This document shows, piece by piece, positions 22,048 through 32,161 of a stretch of 32,650 nt of DNA (positions are counted from its first letter, which is position 1; every line of letters starts with the position of its first letter). This stretch comes from Candidatus Omnitrophota bacterium. Its GTDB lineage: Bacteria > Omnitrophota > Gorgyraeia > Gygaellales > JAMWCP01. Under the pieces are notes generated by a model. It was not told the origin of the DNA, did no database searches, and saw only the letters and a list, made by a program, of their open reading frames with translations. Both the position numbers and the translations under genes were made by a program. The stretch covers positions 1 to 32,650 of the forward strand of contig JAMWCP010000006.1 in assembly GCA_023819665.1 (NCBI GenBank), given 5' to 3'.

Positions 22048-22887
22048 TTAACCTAAATAGTCAAGTAATTGACTTAAAACCGATTTTAAATTTTTACGCT
22101 CCACAATCATATCTATCATACCGTGTTCCAAAAGAAACTCCGAACGTTGAAATCCCGCAGGTAATTTCTGTTTTATAGTCTGCTCAATTACTCTTGGCCC
22201 TGTAAAACCTATCAAAGCCTCGGGTTCAGCAATAATTATATCTCCTAATCCTGCAAAAGAAGCCATGACCCCTGCCATAGTAGGATTAGTGAGAATTGAA
22301 ATATAAAGCAATCCTTTTTTATGATGAAGAGAAAGTGCGGCGCAGGTTTTAGCCATCTGCATAAGACTTAAAACCCCTTCATACATCCTCGCACCTCCTC
22401 CCGAACCAGAAACGATAATCAAAGGAAGTTTTCCCTCAGTGGCTCTTTCTATTGCTCTGGTTATCTTTTCTCCTACCACTGAACCCATAGAACCCATGAT
22501 AAACCGCGAATCAGTAACCCCAAAAACTATTTTTTTATTATCAAGCAATCCCTCACCGGTTATAACTGCTTCTTTTAAACCGGTGGCTTCCTGATCCTGC
22601 TTGATCTTCTCTAAATAAGATTTTGGTCCCTTAAAATTTAAGGGATCGGCGGGAAGCATATCGGAATCATACTCCTTAAACGTTCCTTCATCGATTAACA
22701 GTTTTATTCTCTCCGCCGCGGTTAAGACAAAGTGGAAATTACACCTTGGGCAAACTTTCAAATTTTCCTCGAGTGTTTTATTATAAAGCATCTGATTACA
22801 CTTTTCACACTTTGTCCATAATCCATCGGGTATCTCTCTCTTTTTAACTCTTACAATTGTGTATTTAGGTTTTCCAAAGAGTGCCAT
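22048..22887 (-). CDS. accD: Acetyl-CoA carboxylase carboxyltransferase subunit beta
   Basis: Beta subunit of the carboxyltransferase half of acetyl-CoA carboxylase, which makes malonyl-CoA for fatty-acid synthesis. The zinc ribbon C27-x2-C30 and C46-x2-C49 is complete, as in bacterial AccD. The crotonase-like core shows [34 protein letters not shown] (oxyanion hole) and [20 protein letters not shown]. Length (279) is typical. TAGGAGAT precedes the ATG. accA is not in the window, so the enzyme needs a partner encoded elsewhere. Confidence 0.96.
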   Translation of the reverse strand: MALFGKPKYTIVRVKKREIPDGLWTKCEKCNQMLYNKTLEENLKVCPRCNFHFVLTAAERIKLLIDEGTFKEYDSDMLPADPLNFKGPKSYLEKIKQDQEATGLKEAVITGEGLLDNKKIVFGVTDSRFIMGSMGSVVGEKITRAIERATEGKLPLIIVSGSGGGARMYEGVLSLMQMAKTCAALSLHHKKGLLYISILTNPTMAGVMASFAGLGDIIIAEPEALIGFTGPRVIEQTIKQKLPAGFQRSEFLLEHGMIDMIVERKNLKSVLSQLLDYLG

Positions 22888-22892
22888 ATCTC

Positions 22893-24167
22893 CTATTTAA
22901 ACTTATTTATAACTAAACCGGAAATAACTTTTGGATAAAAATAAGTACTTTTAGGAGGTAAACAAAATCCTTCCGAAGCAATCGCGATAATTTCTTCTAT
23001 CTTTATTGGATTTAATAAAAATACCGCACTGTTTTTATCCTCGTTTGCCTGAACAATCAATTTATCTATATCTATATCAAAATAAACTTTTTCTTTGTCT
23101 TCGGCATCTATACTTAAAGTCTCTTTGAGGATAAGGTGATTCAATATTGAAATACCTAATCTACGATAATGCCCAGGCTTATCTTTCATTATATTATCAA
23201 GAATAGTAAAACTCTTCAAATATAAAATAAAATAACGCTTGTTTTTGTATAACCCCAACACCGGTCTACGTAAGCCTGCTTTCTGTAAATACAAAAGGAA
23301 ACTATGTTTCTCTCTTATCTCCTCCAGTTCAAAATACTCTTTCAATTTATTCTTAAATGCTTCGTCAGAAAGATTAATATCTTTTACCAAACGATGAACT
23401 GGTAAGATTGAAAGACCGCGCGATTCTATGTTAGTAAAATAAGTCATAATATAATCGTAATCACGTTGTACAGATTCACTAATACCCTCTTTTTCTCTTT
23501 GATATCTACGGTAAGTAATCGCTACTTCATAACGATGATGCCCATCAGCAATAAATATATCCGTATCCATAATAGACTTCTGGACAAAATCCAAAAGAGA
23601 AGGATCATCTATTCTCCACACTTTATGCAAAATTCCTACCCCATCATTAAGTTGAACAAAAGGTTGATGTTGACTGATATATTGCTCATAAAGCCGTGCG
23701 AGCAATCTGTGTTTATCTTTAAACAAAACAAATATAGGACTGAGATTTGCCTTTACTGCCTCTAAAAGACGAAAACGATCCTCTTTAGGCTCTATCTTAG
23801 TATGCTCATGAGAAAAAATACGTTGATTTTCATCTAAATTTAAAAGAGATATAAAACCCAAACGGGTCTTCTTTTCTCCTTTAATTTTATATTCTTGAAG
23901 ATAAAAATAGATACAACTGGTTTCATCTTGGATAAGTATCTGCTCATCCAACCAGCAACGAAAATATTCTGCTGCCTTTGTGTATTTATCTTCCCCGGGA
24001 ATATCTTTTGTTAGAATTAAACGAATCATATTATATGGGCTTAAGTTATAATAGAATTCCTGTTGGGTAGTATCTATAACATCATATGGAGGGCATACTA
24101 CTTTGGATATGTCGGGTATCTTTTGAGGATTATAGAAAAATGCACGAAATGGTTTTATCTTAGCCAT
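22893..24167 (-). CDS. DUF1015 family protein
   Basis: A 424-residue protein of the widespread DUF1015 family, whose function is not established. Diagnostic segments are [20 protein letters not shown], then CPPYDVID at about residues 25-32, [14 protein letters not shown], the most conserved [20 protein letters not shown] near residue 205, and [22 protein letters not shown]. It is soluble with no signal peptide. It begins 13 bases before the VanZ-like gene ends, so the two overlap, and it is followed five bases later by accD. I do not assign a reaction. Confidence 0.9.
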   Translation of the reverse strand: MAKIKPFRAFFYNPQKIPDISKVVCPPYDVIDTTQQEFYYNLSPYNMIRLILTKDIPGEDKYTKAAEYFRCWLDEQILIQDETSCIYFYLQEYKIKGEKKTRLGFISLLNLDENQRIFSHEHTKIEPKEDRFRLLEAVKANLSPIFVLFKDKHRLLARLYEQYISQHQPFVQLNDGVGILHKVWRIDDPSLLDFVQKSIMDTDIFIADGHHRYEVAITYRRYQREKEGISESVQRDYDYIMTYFTNIESRGLSILPVHRLVKDINLSDEAFKNKLKEYFELEEIREKHSFLLYLQKAGLRRPVLGLYKNKRYFILYLKSFTILDNIMKDKPGHYRRLGISILNHLILKETLSIDAEDKEKVYFDIDIDKLIVQANEDKNSAVFLLNPIKIEEIIAIASEGFCLPPKSTYFYPKVISGLVINKFK

Positions 24168-24508
24168 CGATAAAATCTAACTCCCATAAATATACCGATA
24201 CTATCAAGAAAAAAATCCAACCAAGAGAATTTCCTTCCTAAAACCCATAACTGATGCACTTCATCTGTAAAAGCATATAAGACAGAAGAAATAAAAGTAA
24301 CAAAAAAACTCTTTTTGACTATATCTCTAAAACTATTTATTATAGCGCGATCTAATAGTATTGCAAATATAAAATATACAACCAGATGATAGATTATATC
24401 TTGAAAAGAAAAAAATAGTGGTGTCTTATTTTGAGGGAGTGATGAAAAATAAAATATAATGTAAGCCCATATAAAAACTACTAGCCAATATCTTATAAAA
24501 CACTTAAT
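24155..24508 (-). CDS. VanZ-like family membrane protein with apparent AUU start
   Basis: Translating the 336-base gap between fmdB and the DUF1015 gene gives an unbroken 117-codon frame of the VanZ family. Family motifs are FIWAYIIFYFSSLP near the N-terminus, YHLVVYFIFAILL, and near the C-terminus LYAFTDEVHQLWVLGRKFSW followed by a DFFLDSIGIFMG membrane segment; four membrane helices are expected. No ATG, GTG or TTG precedes the first membrane segment. Instead AAAAAGGAG lies seven bases before ATT (24506-24508), which overlaps the fmdB stop. AUU initiation, known from infC, would give the right protein. Stop codon TAA is inside the start of the DUF1015 gene. Function in this family is mostly unknown. 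Confidence 0.85.
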   Translation of the reverse strand: MKCFIRYWLVVFIWAYIIFYFSSLPQNKTPLFFSFQDIIYHLVVYFIFAILLDRAIINSFRDIVKKSFFVTFISSVLYAFTDEVHQLWVLGRKFSWLDFFLDSIGIFMGVRFYRWLR

Positions 24509-24758
24509 CTTTATTCTCCTTTTTATCTATCTGTTCATTAGATACATTAGTAGTAGCTGTTGTTTTCTTATCTTCTTTTTTACGATAATCTGTGGCATAA
24601 AATCCCCGCCCTTTAAAAATAATTCCTGCACCACTACTAATCAATCTCTTAAGGGGCTTACCACATTGAGGACAGGTATCTTTAGCAGGCTCGGTTATAT
24701 ACTGAAAAAATTCAAAATGGCTTTCACAACCTGTACATAAATATTCATATGTAGGCAT
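24504..24758 (-). CDS. FmdB family zinc ribbon protein
   Basis: An 84-residue protein starting MPTYEYLCTGCESHFEFFQ, the FmdB (CxxC_CXXC_SSSS, PF09723) signature, with zinc ligands C8, C11, C29 and C32 and the conserved KRLISSGAGIIFKGRGFYAT. The tail after residue 60 is charged and likely disordered. FmdB was first described as a regulator candidate of formamidase, but the general role is unknown. It follows dnaJ by 19 bases; the ribosome binding site AGAGGAGAG precedes the ATG. Its stop overlaps the AUU of the VanZ-like gene. Confidence 0.93.
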   Translation of the reverse strand: MPTYEYLCTGCESHFEFFQYITEPAKDTCPQCGKPLKRLISSGAGIIFKGRGFYATDYRKKEDKKTTATTNVSNEQIDKKENKD

Positions 24759-24777
24759 ACTCTCCTCTTTTCTGTTT

Positions 24778-25932
24778 CTATCTAAATACTTTTTTTATTT
24801 TATCAGAAAAACTTTCTGTCTTTAAATTCTCTCCAGAAGTACGTGCAAATTCTTCAATTAATCTACGTTGCTCAGAGGTAAGTTCTTTAGGGATAACCAC
24901 GTTTACCTTTACCAATTCATCACCGTATACTTTACGATGAAGATCAATTATACCTTTCCCTTTAAGTCTAAAAATTTTACCCGGTTGCGTCCCCGGCGGT
25001 ATTCTCATTTTAACCTTACCATTGAGCGTAGGAACATCGATCTCTGCACCTAATATAGCCTGGGTAAAGCTTATATCCACTTGAGTTAAAATATCATTGC
25101 CTTCCCTTTGAAAAAGAGGATGAGATTGAACCTCAATGATCACATAGAGATCTCCCCTCCCTAATTCTCCCTCTTCACCTTCACCTCGAATTCGTAATTG
25201 GGAACCCGTATCCACACCGGCAGGAATCTTTACTTTTATTTTACGGGTTACTTTGATTCTGGCTTCACCCTTACATTCGGGACAAGGATTCTGAATAATC
25301 TCTCCTTCCCCTCTACAGCGAGTACAGGTTTGACGGATCTGAAAAAAACCACTGGAAGTTACCGTATAACCTCTTCCTGCGCACTTAGAACAGGTGGTTT
25401 TTTTACTGCCCGGTCTTACCCCTGTTCCATTACAGTTAGAGCAGAGTTCATAACGGGGAATATTCACAGTTTTCTCTGTACCAAAAGCTGCTTCTTCTAA
25501 GCTTATACTCAAGGTGATTTCTAAATCTCTTCCCCGACGTCCTCCTCGCGTAGACCGCGTTTTTGAACCAAAAATATCAAAACCTAAATCCCCAAATATC
25601 TCATCAAATATACTCTTCCCAAAACCAAAATCTGCTAAATCCTCAAATACACTAGCAAAATCCACACCTTTAAATATATCTTCATAAGCATAGCGTTGAT
25701 CAATTCCTGCATGTCCATATTGATCATAGAGTGCGCGTTTTTGGGGATCAGAAAGTACCGCATATGCCTCAGAGATCTCCTTAAATTTTTCTTCTGCCTC
25801 TTTTTTCTGCTCTGCAGGCACTCTATCAGGATGGTATCGCAAAGCAAGTTCCCGATACGCCCTTTTTATCTCATCAAGGGTAGCGCTTTTTTTAATCCCT
25901 CAAATCTCATAATAATCGCGCTTAGTCGCCAT
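24778..25932 (-). CDS. dnaJ: Chaperone DnaJ with an in-frame UGA at codon 11
   Basis: Co-chaperone that delivers clients to DnaK and stimulates its ATPase. From ATG at 25930-25932 the reading is [10 protein letters not shown], then TGA (25900-25902), then [20 protein letters not shown] and RYHPD, so the family's YYEILG has Leu replaced by a stop; one base change from TTA would explain it. Beyond it all is intact: HPD, a G/F region near residues 80-110, four CxxCxGxG repeats ([32 protein letters not shown]) and the C-terminal domains, 384 codons in all, the usual length. The open frame proper begins with TTG at 25842 and would lack helices I and most of II of the J-domain. It is six bases after dnaK. 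Confidence 0.9.
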
Positions 25933-25937
25933 CATCT

Positions 25938-27803
25938 TTATTTCTTCTCATCTTCTTCTTTATACTCCGCATCAATGATATCATCCTTTTTCTCTTTTTC
26001 TTTTCTCTCCTCTTTAGCCTCTGTAGTATCTGTCTTCTCTTTCTCTCTTTGAGTCGCCTGCTTATATACCTCTTCAGCTAATCGGTGTGAAACCCGCGTA
26101 AGTTCTTCCATGGATCTCTTTATCCGCTCTCCATCCTTATCTTTAATTGCCTGCTTTAGCTCGGCAATCTTTGTCTCAATTTCTCCGCGTTCGGATTGAG
26201 AAATTTTATCTCCAAATTCTTTCAAAGACTTCTCAGTAGTGTAAACAAGTGTATCTGCTTGGTTAATCAATTCTGCTTGTTCCTTGCGTTTTGCATCTTC
26301 GGTAGCAAATTTTTCTGCCTCTTTAATCATCCTCTCTATCTCTTCTTTAGAAAGCTTCTTAGGGGCAGTAATACGGATAGATTGTTCTTTGCCCGTTCCT
26401 AGATCCTTGGCAGAAACATGGACAATACCATTGGCATCAATATCAAAAGTTACCTCGATCTGAGGTACGCCGCGAGGTGCCGGAGGAATACCAATGAGAT
26501 CAAACCTCCCCAGCTCTACATTATCGTCTGCCATAGGACGCTCACCTTGAAGCACTCTAATGGTTACCGCAGTCTGATTATCTGTGGCGGTAGAAAAAAT
26601 CTGAGACTTACGAGTGGGGATAGTGGTATTCCTTTCAATAAGTTTAGTAAAAACTCCTCCTAAGGTCTCTATGCCTAAAGATAAAGGTGTAACATCCAAA
26701 AGCAAAACATCTTTAACATCTCCTTTGATTATTGCTGCCTGAATAGCCGCTCCCATGGCCACACATTCCATGGGATCAATTCCTCGTTCAATCTTCTTAC
26801 CCACATAATCTTCCACAAACTTCTGCACACAGGGCATACGGGTAGGCCCTCCCACCATAATAATTCGATCAATCTGATGGGGCTCTAACTTTGCATCTCT
26901 TAGCGCTTGCTCCATAGGATGTCTACATTTTTCCACAATGGGCATTACCAACTCTTCAAGTTTTGCCCGCGTAATGGACATTGTTAAATGTTTCGGTCCT
27001 GTAGCATCGGCAGTGATAAAAGGAAGATTTATATCGGTAGTAAGCGTAGATGATAATTCTATCTTTGCCCTCTCTGCTGCCTCACGCAATCTCTGCATTG
27101 CCATTTTATCATTCCGTAAATCTATCCCTGTTTCTCGTTTAAATTGCTCTACAATGTATTCAATGAGGGCGTTATCCATATCTGTGCCGCCTAACTGAGT
27201 ATCTCCTGAAGTAGATTTTACTTCAAATACACCTTGAGCCATCTCCATGATGGTAACATCGAGGGTTCCACCCCCAAGATCAAATACCATAATTTTTTGT
27301 TCTTTCTGTGATTTCTCTAGCCCATATGCAAGACAAGCAGCGGTTGGTTCATTAATGATTCTTAGAACCTTTAATCCCGCAATCTCACCTGCATCTTTAG
27401 TCGCGGTTCTCTGATTATCGTCAAAATAAGCAGGACAGGTAATTACTACCTCTTCAACTTTTTCACCTAAATAAGCCTCGGCATCCTGTTTAATCTTTTG
27501 AAGAATAAAAGCAGATATCTGCTGGGGAGTATACTCTCTACCGTATACTTTAAATTTATAATCTGTTCCCATTTTACGCTTAGCAGCAAATATTGTCCCC
27601 TCAGGATTAATCGCTGCTTGTCTACGTGCCGGCTCTCCTACCAAACGTTGACCATCTTTGGTAAAAGCAACATAAGAAGGAAAAGCCTTACCTGAAGCAA
27701 CACCTGCCCCTTCAGCAGATGGTATAATTACAGGTCTACCTCCTTCCATAACTGCTGCTGCAGAATTAGAAGTTCCTAAATCAATTCCAATTGCTCTCGC
27801 CAT
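25938..27803 (-). CDS. dnaK: Chaperone DnaK (Hsp70)
   Basis: Central Hsp70 chaperone, 621 residues. The nucleotide-binding domain shows [14 protein letters not shown] at the N-terminus, [27 protein letters not shown] and [14 protein letters not shown]; the linker and substrate-binding domain follow with [20 protein letters not shown] and the helical lid after about residue 500. SAAAV replaces the more usual SCVAV of the first motif, a tolerated variant. The tail is highly charged and ends EEDEKK instead of the EEVD-like or EDK motifs. It is complete, with strong AAGGAGGG before the ATG, and lies one base after grpE. Confidence 0.97.
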   Translation of the reverse strand: MARAIGIDLGTSNSAAAVMEGGRPVIIPSAEGAGVASGKAFPSYVAFTKDGQRLVGEPARRQAAINPEGTIFAAKRKMGTDYKFKVYGREYTPQQISAFILQKIKQDAEAYLGEKVEEVVITCPAYFDDNQRTATKDAGEIAGLKVLRIINEPTAACLAYGLEKSQKEQKIMVFDLGGGTLDVTIMEMAQGVFEVKSTSGDTQLGGTDMDNALIEYIVEQFKRETGIDLRNDKMAMQRLREAAERAKIELSSTLTTDINLPFITADATGPKHLTMSITRAKLEELVMPIVEKCRHPMEQALRDAKLEPHQIDRIIMVGGPTRMPCVQKFVEDYVGKKIERGIDPMECVAMGAAIQAAIIKGDVKDVLLLDVTPLSLGIETLGGVFTKLIERNTTIPTRKSQIFSTATDNQTAVTIRVLQGERPMADDNVELGRFDLIGIPPAPRGVPQIEVTFDIDANGIVHVSAKDLGTGKEQSIRITAPKKLSKEEIERMIKEAEKFATEDAKRKEQAELINQADTLVYTTEKSLKEFGDKISQSERGEIETKIAELKQAIKDKDGERIKRSMEELTRVSHRLAEEVYKQATQREKEKTDTTEAKEERKEKEKKDDIIDAEYKEEDEKK

Positions 27804-27804
27804 A

Positions 27805-28374
27805 TTATCCCTCCTTAATTTTTAGATCAGGTTTCTTAGAAACTTTTACCTTAGCCGTACGCAAGACCCTATCATTTAAAAGATAACCTTTCTGTAGCTC
27901 TTCTACTACCGTATTATCTGCAAGAGTCGCATCCTCTACCTGAAGTAAAGCCTCGTGATAATGAGGATCAAATAATTTCCCTTTTGCCTCAATAGGCTTT
28001 AAACCGTGTTGTTTTAACATATCATAAAAATGCGCCAGGATCATCTCTACTCCTTTAAGAAAAGCAGAGAAATCCTGATGACCTGTCTGGGCTAACTCTA
28101 AAGTTCGCTCTAAATCATCTACAATATTGAGTAATTCTAATATTAAACCTTCATTGGCAAACTTTATAAATTCTTGTTTTTCTCTCTCTAAACGTTTACG
28201 TGTATTCTCAAAATCTGCCTGAAGCCTTAAAATTCTATCCCAGTATTCAGAAGCCTTGCTAGCTTCTTCTTTTAATTTAAGATACTCTGTCATCTTTAAA
28301 GAGACAGTCTCTTCTTCTAACTTCTCTTTCTCTTTGATATCTTGATTATTCTGTTCGGTTTTTCTTTCTGACAT
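27805..28374 (-). CDS. grpE: Nucleotide exchange factor GrpE
   Basis: ADP/ATP exchange factor for DnaK, 189 residues. A charged N-terminal coiled-coil is followed by [20 protein letters not shown] (about residues 48-67), [20 protein letters not shown], and the C-terminal beta-domain with [20 protein letters not shown] and [15 protein letters not shown], all family signatures. Length is normal. It sits five bases after hrcA and one base before dnaK. Confidence 0.97.
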   Translation of the reverse strand: MSERKTEQNNQDIKEKEKLEEETVSLKMTEYLKLKEEASKASEYWDRILRLQADFENTRKRLEREKQEFIKFANEGLILELLNIVDDLERTLELAQTGHQDFSAFLKGVEMILAHFYDMLKQHGLKPIEAKGKLFDPHYHEALLQVEDATLADNTVVEELQKGYLLNDRVLRTAKVKVSKKPDLKIKEG

Positions 28375-28379
28375 ATTTT

Positions 28380-29120
28380 TTAAAATATACTCTCTAATAA
28401 TTCAGAGAGAACCTCCGAGGTATATTTCAACGTTGGTATAATATGATAATATTCCATCCTTTTCGGCCCAATAATAGCAATCTTTCCTTTCGGCCTATTT
28501 CTAACTCCGTAACTAGAAACTGCTAAAGCACAATCCTCCATCTCCTTATAACCCAACTCTTCACCAATATAAACCCTCACTTCTTCTTTAAAATCACGAT
28601 TAAGAATCTCTAAAATACGTTTTTTTTCTTCTAATATACCTATGAGCCCATGTAGTTTAGAAATCTCATAAAACTCGGGATGCTCAAGTATAAAACTTAA
28701 ACCTTTATAAAGAAATTTATCCTGCCATTCCAAAAAAGATACAATACTTGCATAATGAGTAATCTCTGCAACAACCTCAGACGTCTTCTCTAAGAGTTGT
28801 TCAATATGTCTAATTCCTTTTTTATATTCCTCCAAAATCTTCTTCTTTTCCTCATCCAAAAGTTCTATCTGAGAAAGCAAAAAATCTACATAATAACGAT
28901 ACCCTTTATCGGTAGGAATTCTACCCGCGGAAGTATAAGGATGAGTCAAATATCCCTCCTCTTCAAGTTCTTTAAAAACATTTCTGATTGTCGCGGAACT
29001 CAAAGAAAATTCTTCTGCCAAATCTTCGGAAGCCACAGGTAAAGCATTTCTTATAAATCTACTTATAGTGGCAGAAAGAATAGTTTTTTTCCGAGTCTCA
29101 TGGTCTACTAATCTTACCAT
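28380..29120 (-). CDS. hrcA: Heat-inducible transcription repressor HrcA, compact form
   Basis: Repressor of chaperone operons, which normally binds CIRCE operators. The winged-helix part is clear: SEDLAEEFSLSSATIRNVFK and the HPYTSAGRIPTDKGYRYYVD wing. At 246 residues it is about 90 shorter than usual HrcA; after about residue 115 much of the GAF-like middle and dimerisation insert is missing, while the C-terminal LAVSSYGVRNRPKGKIAIIG motif is retained. I chose the ATG at 29118-29120 because AAGGAG lies five bases before it; the TTG at 29135 only adds MKGVR. No CIRCE repeat is visible in its promoter region. Confidence 0.92.
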   Translation of the reverse strand: MVRLVDHETRKKTILSATISRFIRNALPVASEDLAEEFSLSSATIRNVFKELEEEGYLTHPYTSAGRIPTDKGYRYYVDFLLSQIELLDEEKKKILEEYKKGIRHIEQLLEKTSEVVAEITHYASIVSFLEWQDKFLYKGLSFILEHPEFYEISKLHGLIGILEEKKRILEILNRDFKEEVRVYIGEELGYKEMEDCALAVSSYGVRNRPKGKIAIIGPKRMEYYHIIPTLKYTSEVLSELLESIF

Positions 29121-29165
29121 CCGAACTCCTTTCAAAATATTTTCCTTTATCTTTATTCAGCTGTA

Positions 29166-29194
29166 ATTTTAACATAACTCATTCCTTATTGCAA
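29166..29194 (-). promoter_or_regulatory. Extended -10 promoter of hrcA-grpE-dnaK-dnaJ
   Basis: TTGCAA (29189-29194) and TAAAAT (29166-29171) are 17 bases apart on the minus strand, with TGT directly before the -10. It lies 20-45 bases past the clpB stop. No TTAGCACTC...GAGTGCTAA (CIRCE) repeat overlaps it, so either HrcA here uses another operator or control is elsewhere. Confidence 0.72.
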
Positions 29195-29211
29195 ATATTA
29201 CGTAGTGATAT

Positions 29212-31788
29212 TTACACCTTTAAAAAATTAATTTTATTATTCTTCAAACACACTCTTATTTTATCTCTATTTTTAAACTTTCCCTCAATAATAAGAGAAG
29301 CTAAAGGATCTACAAGATTTCTTTGAATTATACGTTTCAGTGGTCTTGCCCCAAAATCCGGATTAAACCCCTGTTGCACAAGATACTCTTTTACTTCCTC
29401 ATCAACCTTCAATTCAATCTCCTGTTGGAGCAACCTCTGATTGAGTTTTTTAAGTTGAATTTCTACAATCTTGAGCATGTCTTTTTGGTTAAGACTATTA
29501 AAAATAACAATCTCATCTATGCGGTTAAGAAATTCGGGTCGAAAATACTGCCTTAGACGTATATTTATCTTTTCTTCTATTATATATTTATTTTCGGAAA
29601 ATTTAATATCTTCAGTCCCTATATTAGAAGTCATAATAATTACTGTATTTCTAAAATTGACCGTCCTGCCTTGTCCATCGGTAAGTCGTCCATCATCAAA
29701 AACCTGAAGCAATAGATTAAAAACCTCTAAATGAGCTTTTTCTATCTCATCAAATAAAATAACTGCATAGGGGCGCCTACGGATCTGCTCAGTAAGTTGA
29801 CCTCCTTCTTCATAACCAACATAACCCGGCGGAGCACCTATGAGACGAGAAACACTATGTTTCTCCATATACTCAGACATATCAATCCTTACTAATGCTT
29901 CTTCTGTATCAAACAGAAACTCCGCCAATGATTTTGCCAACTCAGTTTTACCTACCCCCGTAGGACCAATAAACATAAAAACACCCATGGGTCGGTTAGG
30001 ATCATTCAATCCTGAGCGTGCCCGACGAATACAATCAGAGACTATCTTTATTGCTTCATCTTGCCCTACTACTCTCTCTTTTATACGCTCTTCCATCTTC
30101 AAGAGTTTTTCGCCTTCGGATTCCATTAAACGAGTAAGAGGAATACCTGTCCAACGAGAAACAACTTTAGCGACATCCTCGTCATCCACTTCCTCTTTTA
30201 GAAGTAAACCTTCTCTTTGGATATCCTTCAAATTTGTACTTAAATCTTGAAGTTTATTTTCTAAATCCCTTAAACGGCCATAACGGATCTGCGCTATCCT
30301 TTCTAAATCTGCCCTTTTATGTGCTTCTTGCTCTTCATATTTAGCCGCCTCTATCTCTTGTTTTACTTTTCTTATTTCTAAAATAAGCTCCTTTTCTTTA
30401 CGCCATCTCTGAGTTAATTTTTTACTCTCTTCTCTTAATCTCTCCAAATCTTCTTGTAATTCTTTTACTTTTGCTTTTGAAGACTCATCTTGTTCTTTTT
30501 TTAATACCTCTTGTTCAATCTCTAGTTGAAGAATCTTTCGATCAACCTCATCTAAGGCGTTGGGTTTACTATCTATCTCCATACGTAAGCTACTTGCTGC
30601 TTCATCAATCAGATCAATTGCCTTATCAGGTAAGAATCTCTCTGTAATATAACGCTGAGAGAGTAAAGCCGCAGAGATCAAAGCACTATCTCTTATACGT
30701 ACGCCATGGTGAAGTTCATATTTCTCTTTAAGCCCCCTTAAGATCCCAATTGTTTCTTCCACTGTTGATTGATCCACATATATAGGTTGAAATCTTCTCT
30801 CCAGAGCGGGATCTTTTTCAATGTATTTACGATATTCATCAAGAGTAGTAGCACCAATACAGCGCAAAAGTCCTTTAGCTAAAGCAGGTTTAAGCATATT
30901 ACCCGCGTCAATTGCGCCCTCCGCCTGTCCTGCGCCTACCAAAGTATGCAATTCATCAATAAAAAGAATTACACTCCCATTAGCAGATTCTATTTCTTTT
31001 AAAACCGCCCTCAACCTTTCTTCAAATTCACCCCGAAACTTAGTTCCGGCGATTAAACCTGACAAATCCAAAGCAATTATTCTTTTATTCTTTAAACCTT
31101 CAGGGACATCATCGAGACTAATACGTTGAGCTAATCCTTCCACAATCGCTGTCTTGCCCACACCGGGTTCTCCAATCAAGACTGGATTATTTTTAGTACG
31201 TCTTAAAATTACTTGAATCAAGCGCCTTATCTCTTCATCCCTCCCTATAACGGGGTCTAATTTTTGACGACTAGCAAGCTCGGTAAGATCTCTGCCAAAT
31301 CTTTCCAAAGCTTGATACTTATCCTCAGGATTCACGTCAGTGATCCTTTGACTCCCCCGAATTTTTTGAAGAGCAGAAAGAATCTTATCCTTATCCACTC
31401 CATAACGATTTTTTAATTCCGGCGTAAACTTAGAAGTCTCATCCTCTAAAATAGCTAAAAGTATATGTTCACCCGATATGTATTCATCTTTTAAAAAGCT
31501 TGCTTCTTTTTCTGCTTTCTGAAAAAGAAGATTACTCCGATGAGAAAGATAAACTCCTGTTCCACTTACCTGAGGTAAATCCTTAAGATAATTCTCCAAA
31601 AATCTTATTAAATTAAAAGTAGGGATATTTAGTTTATCAAAAATTAAAGAGACAACCCCTTCCCTCTGTTGTAGAAGACTATAAATAATATGCTCTGGCT
31701 CTATTGCCTGATGTCCATACTCAGAGGCAATTCTCACCGCTTCCTGAATTGCTTCATGTAATTTTAAGGTAAATTTATCCTGCTGCAT
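29212..31788 (-). CDS. clpB: ATP-dependent disaggregase ClpB (Hsp104)
   Basis: Hexameric AAA+ chaperone that pulls proteins from aggregates together with DnaK. The 858-residue protein has the two Clp_N repeats (about residues 1-145), AAA1 with Walker A GEPGVGKT near 205 and [20 protein letters not shown], the coiled-coil M-domain (about 395-520), AAA2 with GPTGVGKT near 605 and [16 protein letters not shown], and the C-terminal [13 protein letters not shown] segment. The M-domain and length make it ClpB, not ClpC or ClpA. It overlaps the end of a 53-aa ORF by 14 bases and is followed by the hrcA promoter. Confidence 0.97.
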   Translation of the reverse strand: MQQDKFTLKLHEAIQEAVRIASEYGHQAIEPEHIIYSLLQQREGVVSLIFDKLNIPTFNLIRFLENYLKDLPQVSGTGVYLSHRSNLLFQKAEKEASFLKDEYISGEHILLAILEDETSKFTPELKNRYGVDKDKILSALQKIRGSQRITDVNPEDKYQALERFGRDLTELASRQKLDPVIGRDEEIRRLIQVILRRTKNNPVLIGEPGVGKTAIVEGLAQRISLDDVPEGLKNKRIIALDLSGLIAGTKFRGEFEERLRAVLKEIESANGSVILFIDELHTLVGAGQAEGAIDAGNMLKPALAKGLLRCIGATTLDEYRKYIEKDPALERRFQPIYVDQSTVEETIGILRGLKEKYELHHGVRIRDSALISAALLSQRYITERFLPDKAIDLIDEAASSLRMEIDSKPNALDEVDRKILQLEIEQEVLKKEQDESSKAKVKELQEDLERLREESKKLTQRWRKEKELILEIRKVKQEIEAAKYEEQEAHKRADLERIAQIRYGRLRDLENKLQDLSTNLKDIQREGLLLKEEVDDEDVAKVVSRWTGIPLTRLMESEGEKLLKMEERIKERVVGQDEAIKIVSDCIRRARSGLNDPNRPMGVFMFIGPTGVGKTELAKSLAEFLFDTEEALVRIDMSEYMEKHSVSRLIGAPPGYVGYEEGGQLTEQIRRRPYAVILFDEIEKAHLEVFNLLLQVFDDGRLTDGQGRTVNFRNTVIIMTSNIGTEDIKFSENKYIIEEKINIRLRQYFRPEFLNRIDEIVIFNSLNQKDMLKIVEIQLKKLNQRLLQQEIELKVDEEVKEYLVQQGFNPDFGARPLKRIIQRNLVDPLASLIIEGKFKNRDKIRVCLKNNKINFLKV

Positions 31789-31936
31789 CTGTTTTTGTTT
31801 TAGGTAATTCTTTTACCAGATATTTCCCGTAAAAATATTCATTAGGATTGTATCCTAACTGAAAAAGTCTCTCTCTCAGCTTACGTCTTTTAAGTCTTTG
31901 TCTAAGTTTTATCTGAATTTTCTGTTTAGTACTCAT
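31775..31936 (-). CDS. Small basic protein, 53 aa, upstream of clpB
   Basis: An ORF of 53 codons starts with ATG at 31934-31936, overlapping the stop of the zinc-ribbon gene as TAATG, and ends with TAA at 31775-31777, 14 bases inside clpB. The N-terminal half is strongly basic, for example [20 protein letters not shown], and the second half has aromatic residues, [17 protein letters not shown] do not recognise the family. The double overlap with both neighbours suggests translational coupling in a zinc-ribbon-53aa-clpB unit. Such a basic helix could bind RNA or rRNA, but this is speculation; the chance-ORF alternative is not excluded. Confidence 0.55.
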   Translation of the reverse strand: MSTKQKIQIKLRQRLKRRKLRERLFQLGYNPNEYFYGKYLVKELPKTKTDAAG

Positions 31937-32115
31937 TATAACTTATCCATTTCAAAAAGTTGTCCTCCGCACCAACGACACCTCTTTTCGTTTTCTTTAT
32001 ACCCATCTGTAACTAAACACTTACGACAACGAAAGTTGCCTGCTGATTGTTTTAAAACTCCGTATTCTTTAAATAAAGACAAAACATCCAAATTCTTTAA
32101 AATATTTTCGTTCAT
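31936..32115 (-). CDS. Small zinc-ribbon-like protein, 59 aa
   Basis: A 59-residue protein with two cysteine pairs, C30-RK-C33 and C46-RW-C49, spaced like a zinc ribbon, after an N-terminal helical stretch (ILKNLDVLSLFKEYGVLKQS). I do not recognise a named family. The ATG at 32113-32115 is the natural start; a TTG at 32124 adds three residues and overlaps the hairpin side. The Shine-Dalgarno is weak. It lies between groEL and clpB and its stop overlaps the start of the 53-aa ORF, so it may belong to the heat-shock block. Confidence 0.72.
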   Translation of the reverse strand: MNENILKNLDVLSLFKEYGVLKQSAGNFRCRKCLVTDGYKENEKRCRWCGGQLFEMDKL

Positions 32116-32127
32116 ATTAATCAATTC

Positions 32128-32154
32128 GGCCGCCTATTAAAAAAATAGGCGGCC
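32128..32154 (-). other. GC-rich hairpin with U-rich loop after groEL
   Basis: GGCCGCCTAT and ATAGGCGGCC form a ten-base-pair inverted repeat around seven bases. On the minus strand the loop is TTTTTTA, and no T-run follows the stem. It begins eight bases after the groEL stop. It is not a standard terminator; it may protect the groEL mRNA 3' end, act as a weak attenuator, or be a degenerate one. Confidence 0.6.
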
Positions 32155-32161
32155 AAAATTA

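Noticed and set aside
25900-25902. Genome-wide recoding of UGA
   Set aside because: UGA ends several intact genes of normal length here (for example btuF, the Dph6-like gene and the small multidrug export gene).
29121-29211. CIRCE operator before hrcA
   Set aside because: No TTAGCACTC-N9-GAGTGCTAA or near match is visible.
321-31129. Plus-strand open frames of 60-136 codons throughout
   Set aside because: They lie opposite well-supported minus-strand genes, have no ribosome binding sites or family motifs and look like shadows.
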